Assembly (NCBI GenBank): GCA_965224275.1
Contig: CBDCYR010000012.1
Location: 186,001-250,000 of the forward strand
Reading direction: 5' to 3'
DNA from: CAUZWH01 sp965224275
Lineage (GTDB): Bacteria; Pseudomonadota; Alphaproteobacteria; SHVV01
Length of the DNA stretch: 64,000 nt
Shown here: piece after piece, positions 58,663 to 64,000 of the stretch
Layout: every line of letters starts with the position of its first letter
Position numbering within the stretch: position 1 is the first letter of the stretch
The notes under the pieces: model-generated
Told to the model about the DNA's origin: nothing
The model's database searches: none
The model's input: only the letters and a program-made list of their open reading frames with translations
Made by a program: the position numbers and the translations under genes

Positions 58663-60147
58663 ATGCCGGAGCTTACCGATCTGACCATCGCCGCCGCCCG
58701 CGATGGCCTGGCAGCCGGCGATTTCAGCGCCAAGGAGCTGACCGAATCACATATTCGCGCGGTTGAATCTGCGCGCCGGCTCAACGCGGTGATCTTGGAA
58801 ACACCGGATCGTGCGCTGGCAGACGCCGCTGCGTCCGATACACGACGCGGCGGCGGCCAATCACGCGGGTCGCTCGACGGTATTCCGCTTGCGATCAAGG
58901 ATCTGTTTTGCACCGCGGGCGTTCTGTCGCGTGCCGGTTCCAACATCCTTGACGGTTTCACGCCGACCTATGAGTCCACGGTTACCGCCAATCTATGGGC
59001 GGCTGGCGCGGTCATGCTGGGCAAAACCAACATGGACGAGTTCGCAATGGGCTCGTCCAACGAAACGAGCTTCTTTGGTCCGGTGACAAATCCGTGGCGT
59101 CGCCAAGGTGACAACCGGCCGCTGGTGCCAGGCGGCTCATCGGGCGGCTCCGCCGCCGCGGTTGCCGCCAAGCTCGCATTGGGCGCGACCGGAACCGATA
59201 CCGGTGGTTCGATCCGCCAGCCCGGGTCTTTTTGCGGTGTCGTTGGCTTCAAGCCGACCTACGGCCGTTGTTCGCGGTGGGGCGTTGTTGCCTTTGCATC
59301 GAGCCTCGATCAGCCAGGCCCGATGACACGCACCGTGCGTGATGCAGCGATTATGCTGGGGGGGATGGCGGGCCACGACCCCAAGGATTCGACGTCGGTC
59401 GATCTGCCGGTTCCGGACTATGAAGCAGCCCTTACTGGCGACATCCGCGGTTTGCGCGTCGGCATCCCGGCCGAATATCGAATGGACGGCATGCCGCCGG
59501 AAATCGAGCAGCTCTGGCAACAGGGGGCGAATTGGCTGCGCGATGCCGGGGCTGAGATCATCGACATCAATTTGCCGCACACAAAGTATGCACTACCTGC
59601 CTATCATGTCATCGCACCGGCCGAGGCGTCGTCTAATCTGGCCCGCTATGACGGTGTTCGCTTTGGGCTCCGGGTCGCGGCCGACGACATCACGGCGCAA
59701 TACGAAAAAACCCGTGCCGCCGGCTTTGGTGCCGAGGTTCGTCGGCGCATTATGATTGGCACTTACGTGCTCTCGGCCGGCTACTACGATGCTTACTATT
59801 TGAAGGCCCAACGAGTTCGTAACGTCGTGTTCACAGACTTCAAAACCGCGTTCGATACCGTCGACGTTATTTTGACGCCGACCGCACCGTTCGCCGCCTT
59901 TGCCCATAACGAGTTGGCCGGCGATCCCATCACTATGTATCTCAACGATCTCTTCGCTGTGCCGGCGAGCCTTGCCGGCTTGCCCTCAATTTCGGTTCCG
60001 GCCGGCCTTACTGGCGATGGTCTGCCGCTCGGCCTCCAACTCGTCGGCCGCACCTTTGACGAAGAGTCGGTATTGCGGGTCGGCGCCGTTCTCGAAAGCG
60101 CGGCGGCGGTTACGGCCGAGCCCGAACCGTGGTGGCGGGTAGATTAG
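58663..60147 (+). CDS. gatA: Asp-tRNA(Asn)/Glu-tRNA(Gln) amidotransferase subunit A
   Basis: 494 residues of the amidase signature family. The Ser-cisSer-Lys triad is complete: Lys in GIPLAIKDLFC, cis-Ser in PGGSSGGSAAAVAAKLALG and nucleophile Ser in GTDTGGSIRQPGSFCG. It releases ammonia from glutamine and channels it to GatB. The conserved C-terminal GLPLGLQLVGRTFDEESVL is intact. It is 2 bp after gatC and 11 bp before the preferred gatB ATG. Confidence 0.96.
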   Translation: MPELTDLTIAAARDGLAAGDFSAKELTESHIRAVESARRLNAVILETPDRALADAAASDTRRGGGQSRGSLDGIPLAIKDLFCTAGVLSRAGSNILDGFTPTYESTVTANLWAAGAVMLGKTNMDEFAMGSSNETSFFGPVTNPWRRQGDNRPLVPGGSSGGSAAAVAAKLALGATGTDTGGSIRQPGSFCGVVGFKPTYGRCSRWGVVAFASSLDQPGPMTRTVRDAAIMLGGMAGHDPKDSTSVDLPVPDYEAALTGDIRGLRVGIPAEYRMDGMPPEIEQLWQQGANWLRDAGAEIIDINLPHTKYALPAYHVIAPAEASSNLARYDGVRFGLRVAADDITAQYEKTRAAGFGAEVRRRIMIGTYVLSAGYYDAYYLKAQRVRNVVFTDFKTAFDTVDVILTPTAPFAAFAHNELAGDPITMYLNDLFAVPASLAGLPSISVPAGLTGDGLPLGLQLVGRTFDEESVLRVGAVLESAAAVTAEPEPWWRVD

Positions 60148-60158
60148 TGGCAGTCGGA

Positions 60159-61607
60159 ATGATCATCACCGGGACGACCGGCGATTGGGAGGTCGTGATC
60201 GGCCTGGAGGTTCACGCTCAGGTAACCTCGAACGCCAAATTGTTTTCCGGTGCAGCGACCGCGTTCGGCGCTGAGCCGAACTCTCAGGTCAGCCTGGTCG
60301 ACGCCGCGATGCCCGGGATGCTGCCGGTCATCAACGAAGCCTGTGTCAAACAAGCGGTGCGTACCGGGCTCGGTCTCAACGCCACCATCAACCGCTATTC
60401 GGTGTTTGACCGGAAGAACTATTTTTATCCGGATCTGCCACCGGGCTATCAAATCTCGCAATACACCCAACCCGTGGTCGGCGCGGGCAAGCTCTACCTC
60501 GACATGCCAGACGGGTCATCGCGGGAAATTGGCATTACCCGCCTGCATCTTGAGCAGGACGCCGGCAAGAGCCTGCACGATCAACATCCACAAAACACGT
60601 ATGTCGATCTTAACCGGGCCGGCATCGGGCTGATGGAAATCGTGTCGGAGCCCGATCTGCGCTCGGCCGAGGAAGCTGGCATTTATTTGCGCAAATTGCG
60701 GGCGATCCTTCGCTACCTCGGCAGTTGCGATGGCAACATGGAGCAGGGGAGCATGCGGGCCGATGTTAACGTATCGGTGCGCAAACCCGGCGATCCCTAC
60801 GGAACCCGGTGCGAAATCAAGAATCTGAATTCGGTGCGGTTCGTTGAGCAGTCGATTCACTACGAAGCGCGGCGCCAGGTTGACCTGATCGAGGAAGGCG
60901 GCGCGGTCGAGCAGCAAACCCGGTTGTTCGATTCGGAACGCGGCGTCACCCGGCCGATGCGCTCCAAGGAGGAAGCGCACGACTACCGCTATTTGCCCGA
61001 CCCCGATCTGCTGCCGCTTGAACTTACCGACGCCTATATCGACGAACTGCGCGCAACGCTGCCCGAACTGCCGGACACCAAAAAACAACGCTATACCGAT
61101 GAACTCGGCCTGTCCGCCTACGACGCAGCGGTGTTGGTCGCGGAAAAAGAAACCGCCGATTACTTCGAATCTGTGGCCGCCGGACACGAAGCGAAACTCG
61201 CCGCCAACTGGGTGATGGGCGAACTCTACGGTGCGTTGAACAAGGCAGCCACGCCAATCGCGGACTCGCCGGTATCGGCGAGCGACCTGGGTGGCTTGCT
61301 CGACCTGCTGGCCGACGGCACCCTATCTGGCCGCATCGCCAAAGATGTGTTTGAGGAAATGTTTGCGACTGGCCGCAGCGCGGCCGCAATCGTCGAAGAG
61401 CAGGGCCTCGAGCAAGTGACCGACAGCGGTGAGATCGAGGCGTTGGTCGATGCGGTGCTTGCCGCACAGCCGGAGAAAGTCACTGAGTACAAATCAGGCA
61501 AGGACAAGCTGTTCGGCTTCTTCGTCGGCCAGGTGATGAAACAGAGCCAGGGCAAAGCCAACCCGCAGCTCGTCAACGAACTGTTAAAGGCGAAGCTCAC
61601 CGACTAG
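60159..61607 (+). CDS. gatB: Asp-tRNA(Asn)/Glu-tRNA(Gln) amidotransferase subunit B
   Basis: 482 residues. The kinase-like cradle domain opens with WEVVIGLEVHAQVTSNAKLF and includes VDAAMPGMLPVINEACV and YFYPDLPPGYQISQY. The YqeY-like tail recognises tRNA (about 330-482, ending GQVMKQSQGKANPQLVNELL). It activates tRNA-bound Glu/Asp with ATP. The ATG at 60159 is preferred; a GTG at 60147 overlapping the gatA TAG is the alternative and would add four residues. Confidence 0.96.
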   Translation: MIITGTTGDWEVVIGLEVHAQVTSNAKLFSGAATAFGAEPNSQVSLVDAAMPGMLPVINEACVKQAVRTGLGLNATINRYSVFDRKNYFYPDLPPGYQISQYTQPVVGAGKLYLDMPDGSSREIGITRLHLEQDAGKSLHDQHPQNTYVDLNRAGIGLMEIVSEPDLRSAEEAGIYLRKLRAILRYLGSCDGNMEQGSMRADVNVSVRKPGDPYGTRCEIKNLNSVRFVEQSIHYEARRQVDLIEEGGAVEQQTRLFDSERGVTRPMRSKEEAHDYRYLPDPDLLPLELTDAYIDELRATLPELPDTKKQRYTDELGLSAYDAAVLVAEKETADYFESVAAGHEAKLAANWVMGELYGALNKAATPIADSPVSASDLGGLLDLLADGTLSGRIAKDVFEEMFATGRSAAAIVEEQGLEQVTDSGEIEALVDAVLAAQPEKVTEYKSGKDKLFGFFVGQVMKQSQGKANPQLVNELLKAKLTD

Positions 61608-61627
61608 CGGTTATCACAGCGTCTTAC

Positions 61628-61655
61628 TTGACAATTTTCCTTACTTCCTTACATT
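61628..61655 (+). promoter_or_regulatory. Sigma70-like promoter of the toxin-antitoxin pair, possibly leaderless
   Basis: TTGACA (61628-61633), a 16-bp spacer and TACATT (61650-61655). The antitoxin ATG at 61662 is only 6 nt after the -10 hexamer, where transcription would begin. There is no Shine-Dalgarno. Confidence 0.5.
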
Positions 61656-61661
61656 CATACA

Positions 61662-61886
61662 ATGGAAATTTCGCGGATCACGTCAAAGGGTCAGACAACC
61701 ATCCCCAAGCGAATAAGGGAATCCTGTGGCCTTCGCGAAGGCGACTCTGTCGCCTTCTACGTCGAAGACGGCGCCGTGATAATGCGTAAAATCGCGGCGC
61801 CGGCTGACACCTACCTCCAAGGCTTGGAAGACACCCTTTCGGAGTGGACGAGCGCCGAGGACGACGAAGCGTTCCGTGACCTTTAG
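61662..61886 (+). CDS. AbrB/MazE/SpoVT-family antitoxin
   Basis: 74 residues. The N-terminal half is an AbrB-type swapped-hairpin DNA-binding domain (SRITSKGQTTIPKRIRESCG). The acidic C-terminal half (LEDTLSEWTSAEDDEAF) would neutralise the toxin. It overlaps the toxin gene by 11 bp, standard for toxin-antitoxin modules. It probably represses its own promoter, which lies immediately upstream with little or no leader. Confidence 0.88.
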   Translation: MEISRITSKGQTTIPKRIRESCGLREGDSVAFYVEDGAVIMRKIAAPADTYLQGLEDTLSEWTSAEDDEAFRDL

Positions 61887-62214
61887 CGCCTTCGAAACGG
61901 TGTCGGTGCCGTTTCCGTTCAGCGATCGACCCGTTATAAAACGACGCCCCGCTTTAGTTGTCTCAAGCGCTGGATTCAACGCGACCCATGCGGCTCTGAT
62001 GCTGGCGATGATTACCTCCGCGCGCCAGTCTACGTGGTCTAGCGATGTCCCGATTACGGATCTAGATGGCGCGGGTTTGACCGTTGAATGTGTGGTGCGA
62101 ATGAAATTGTTCACGCTTGCGACCTCACTGATCGATCGTCGCCTCGGCAAATTGACGGCGGCCGACCAGGCCGCCTTGAAGGCCAGGCTGGCTGAGAGCC
62201 TCGCGATTGTCTGA
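61876..62214 (+). CDS. PemK/MazF-type toxin
   Basis: 112 residues. The MazF-fold start VSVPFPFSDRPVIKRRPALV contains the conserved loop and Arg/Pro-Ala-Leu-Val strand of endoribonuclease toxins. MLAMITSARQS is the second conserved strand with the T/S that contacts RNA. It should cleave mRNA when released by the AbrB-type partner. It starts at GTG 61876 inside the antitoxin gene. Some members have lost activity, and this one is rather divergent at the C-terminus. Confidence 0.82.
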   Translation: MTFSAFETVSVPFPFSDRPVIKRRPALVVSSAGFNATHAALMLAMITSARQSTWSSDVPITDLDGAGLTVECVVRMKLFTLATSLIDRRLGKLTAADQAALKARLAESLAIV

Positions 62215-62229
62215 GCCAGATTTTTTTTG

Positions 62230-63036
62230 ATGCCGAGCGAACGAATCGATGCGGTCGGCACGGTGCACCGGCCTGCGGATCCAAATCCACGCATCGTCTC
62301 TCTGGTGCCGAGTGTGACTGAGTTGCTATTCGATCTCGGGCTCGGTGCCTGCGTCGTCGGCCGCACCCATTTCTGCGTTCATCCGGCGCCGGAACTCGCC
62401 GACGTTGTCAGCGTTGGCGGTACCAAGAAAATCAGCAACCAAAAACTGAGTTCATTGAACCCGACGCATGTCATCCTCAACGTCGACGAGAACACCAAGG
62501 CGATGGCGGCAGAAATCGCCGAGATCGTGCCCAATGTCATCGTCACACATCCGATCGAACCCGAAGACAATCTCGATCTATATCGCCTGATTGGCGGCAT
62601 CTTCGGATGCGCCGATCAAGCCCAGCGCCTCAGCGCGCGTTTCGAAAACGAGCTCGCGGATCTGCGCGCCGCCGCGCTTACCCAGCCGCGACGCAACGTG
62701 CTCTATCTCATCTGGAAGGAGCCGTGGATGACCGTATCGCGTGACACCTACGTGTCCCGCTTCCTGGCGCTGGCTGGTTGGGACACGGTTGCGCACGACG
62801 ACAACGAGCGCTACCCGACGATCGAGATCGACACAGGTCTACTCGCTGACACCGATCTTGTGCTGTTTAGCAGCGAGCCCTATGCGTTCTCGGACGCAGA
62901 TAGGGACGAGTTTGCTGCTCTCCATTTCTCGGCCGCCCGCTGTTTACCGATCGATGGTGAGTTGACCTCGTGGTACGGCAGCCGGGCTATCGAAGGACTT
63001 GGATATCTGAAAAACCTTACCGCAGAAGTCGCCTAG
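62230..63036 (+). CDS. BtuF-like cobalamin-binding/helical-backbone metal receptor protein
   Basis: 268 residues with the class III solute-binding fold. NPRIVSLVPSVTELLFDLGL and VVGRTHFCVHPAPELADVVS open the first lobe, and SLNPTHVILNVDENTKAM and RRNVLYLIWKEPWMTVSRDT mark the hinge and second lobe. These proteins bind vitamin B12 or Fe-siderophores for ABC importers. Oddly there is no signal peptide or lipobox, and no BtuC/BtuD genes adjoin, so a cytosolic role is more likely. The ATG at 62230 follows a run of Ts with no clear ribosome site. The stop codon is in a family A palindrome. Confidence 0.8.
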   Translation: MPSERIDAVGTVHRPADPNPRIVSLVPSVTELLFDLGLGACVVGRTHFCVHPAPELADVVSVGGTKKISNQKLSSLNPTHVILNVDENTKAMAAEIAEIVPNVIVTHPIEPEDNLDLYRLIGGIFGCADQAQRLSARFENELADLRAAALTQPRRNVLYLIWKEPWMTVSRDTYVSRFLALAGWDTVAHDDNERYPTIEIDTGLLADTDLVLFSSEPYAFSDADRDEFAALHFSAARCLPIDGELTSWYGSRAIEGLGYLKNLTAEVA

Positions 63037-63053
63037 TGGATTCCATCCACTAG
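63033..63053. repeat. Dispersed palindrome family A, copy 4
   Basis: CTAGTGGAT, TCC loop, ATCCACTAG: 9-bp perfect arms. The TAG stop of the BtuF-like gene (63034-63036) is bases 2-4 of the element. It is followed by CATATTTGG, resembling the MITE terminus CATRTGG. Confidence 0.75.
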
Positions 63054-63194
63054 CATATTTGGATGTTCGCAGGCCGTGGGAAGCGATGCGCTATTTACGC
63101 ACACCCGCATCGGCGCCGTTGTAGTATCGCGAGACATCCGCGCCCCCGCGCCCCCGCGCGCCCTGCGCCGTGAAGAAAAAACCAGGAGAACCCG

Positions 63195-63890
63195 ATGATC
63201 GACGTCTACACCTGGCCAACACCCAATGGCCACAAGGTGCACATCATGCTCGAAGAAACCGGCCTTGAGTACAACATCATCCCGGTCAACATCGGTAAGG
63301 GCGATCAATTCGAGCCCGACTTCCTCAAGATCAGTCCCAACAACAAAATGCCGGCAATCGTTGACCAGGACGGCCCTGGCGGTAAGCCCTATTCGATGTT
63401 CGAATCGGGCGCGATCCTCATGTATCTCGGCGACAAGACCGGTCAGTTTTTCCCCACCGAAACGGCCGCGCGTTACCTGGTTGCGCAGTGGGTGATGTTC
63501 CAGATGGGCCATATCGGTCCGATGCTGGGGCAGGCGCATCATTTCCGGAACTATGCGCCCGAACCGATTCCTTACGCGGTCGAACGCTATTCCGGCGAAG
63601 CCAACCGGCTCTACAATGTGCTCAACACCCGTCTCGCCGATGTCGATTACGTCGCCGGCGATTATTCCATTGCCGATATGGCGATCATGCCATGGCTGCG
63701 CTATCCCGATCGCCAGGGCGTTACGATCGACGACTATCCGCACGTGCAGCGCTGGCTCGATGCCATCAACGCGCGTCCGGCGGTGGTCCGCGGGCTTGAG
63801 GTCCTGGCCAGCGAAACCCGTCGTGATACCAAGTTCAACGAGGAGGAACGCTCGATCCTGTTCGGCAACCGACAAGTCGCGCAGCAATAG
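63195..63890 (+). CDS. Glutathione S-transferase, Nu/YfcG-like
   Basis: 231 residues. Thioredoxin-like N domain with DVYTWPTPNGHKVHIMLEET, the cis-Pro in SPNNKMPAIVDQDG and glutathione-binding FESGAILMYLGDKTG. The all-helical C domain has YSIADMAIMPWLRYPDRQGV. Resembles YfcG/YghU disulfide-reductase GSTs that lack a catalytic Cys. GAG-rich site (CCAGGAGAACCC) upstream of the ATG. Followed by a second, related gst at 63933. Confidence 0.92.
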   Translation: MIDVYTWPTPNGHKVHIMLEETGLEYNIIPVNIGKGDQFEPDFLKISPNNKMPAIVDQDGPGGKPYSMFESGAILMYLGDKTGQFFPTETAARYLVAQWVMFQMGHIGPMLGQAHHFRNYAPEPIPYAVERYSGEANRLYNVLNTRLADVDYVAGDYSIADMAIMPWLRYPDRQGVTIDDYPHVQRWLDAINARPAVVRGLEVLASETRRDTKFNEEERSILFGNRQVAQQ

Positions 63891-63920
63891 GCGGCAATAG
63901 GCGTCAATAGGCGGCAATAA
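63881..63920. repeat. Four 10-bp tandem repeats at gst stop
   Basis: GCAGCAATAG, GCGGCAATAG, GCGTCAATAG, GCGGCAATAA. Since 10 is not a multiple of three, the TAG/TAA of successive copies falls in all three frames. It lies between the two gst genes. Confidence 0.75.
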
Positions 63921-63932
63921 GGTGCCGGTACG

Positions 63933-64000
63933 ATGATCGATCTCTATACCTGGGGGACCCCCAACGGACGCAAGGCGTCGATCATGCTCGAGGAGGTCGA
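63933..64000 (+). CDS. Glutathione S-transferase paralog (partial, cut by window end)
   Basis: Only 22 codons are in the window: MIDLYTWGTPNGRKASIMLE, close to the start of the preceding gst (MIDVYTWPTPNGHKVHIMLE). This is a tandem paralog, 42 bp downstream. Confidence 0.85.
   Translation, partial: MIDLYTWGTPNGRKASIMLEEV

Noticed and set aside
1..64000. CRISPR arrays, tRNA or rRNA genes
   Set aside because: No regularly spaced direct repeats of CRISPR size and no tRNA cloverleaf or rRNA signature was noticed. A tRNAscan or Infernal run would decide for weak cases.

Overview
The window is typical alphaproteobacterial chromosome. It has high GC, dense gene packing, frequent GTG and TTG starts and many 4-bp start/stop overlaps. 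The family content (gatCAB, ruvX, pyrB plus an inactive pyrC-type dihydroorotase, plsY, dprA, topA, rnr, clpS-clpA, EipB, DUF1489, COG3146 GNAT) points to a free-living, aerobic, amino-acid-oxidising member, probably Rhodospirillales-like. I see no rRNA, tRNA or CRISPR array.

Layout. 1-502: a degenerate palindromic MITE-like element ending 8 bp before mgtE. 503-9756: mgtE, three hotdog thioesterase domains in two genes, and a leucine/isovalerate catabolic cluster (isovaleryl-CoA dehydrogenase, a DsbA-like protein, methylcrotonyl-CoA carboxylase beta, methylglutaconyl-CoA hydratase, carboxylase alpha). 9796-16968: an SLC13-type permease, DUF1489, a putA cleanly split by a 932-bp IS5-family element, and leucine dehydrogenase, which feeds the same leucine pathway. 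17194-21900: MipA/OmpV porin, an IS91-type element with a tyrosine recombinase and a frameshifted transposase, and a truncated L-2-hydroxyglutarate oxidase. 22064-28106: DUF3179, VWA-like, DnaJ-like, galU, a membrane class III cyclase, an MFS stub and a psuG broken by a 64-bp partial duplication.

28118-33469 is the most unusual accessory block. It holds an ABC importer (ATPase plus permease, no binding protein in the window) beside four tandem paralogous PhyH-type Fe(II)/2-oxoglutarate dioxygenases, all on the minus strand. 33558-46270: a SPOR-tailed DD-carboxypeptidase, a frameshifted TPR-sulfotransferase, clpS-clpA, HIT, GNAT, a pair of RidA paralogs with GDPD, a GGDEF cyclase, eipB, a ROK kinase and rpmG. 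46331-58280 is a long minus-strand housekeeping run (ruvX, pyrB, pyrC-like, plsY, dprA, topA, rnr, nudix, MFS). 58373-64000: gatCAB, an AbrB/MazF-type toxin-antitoxin pair, a BtuF-like protein and tandem GST genes cut by the window end.

Three themes recur. (1) Short dispersed palindromes bounded by CTAG lie at gene ends and repeatedly provide or adjoin the TAG stop codon. (2) Local tandem paralogy is common: hotdog x3, PhyH x4, RidA x2, GST x2. (3) Damaged genes cluster between 11.6 and 28.1 kb (putA, IS91 transposase, lhgO, MFS stub, psuG), with one further frameshift in the TPR-sulfotransferase at 36.3 kb. Some of the frameshifts could be assembly errors.
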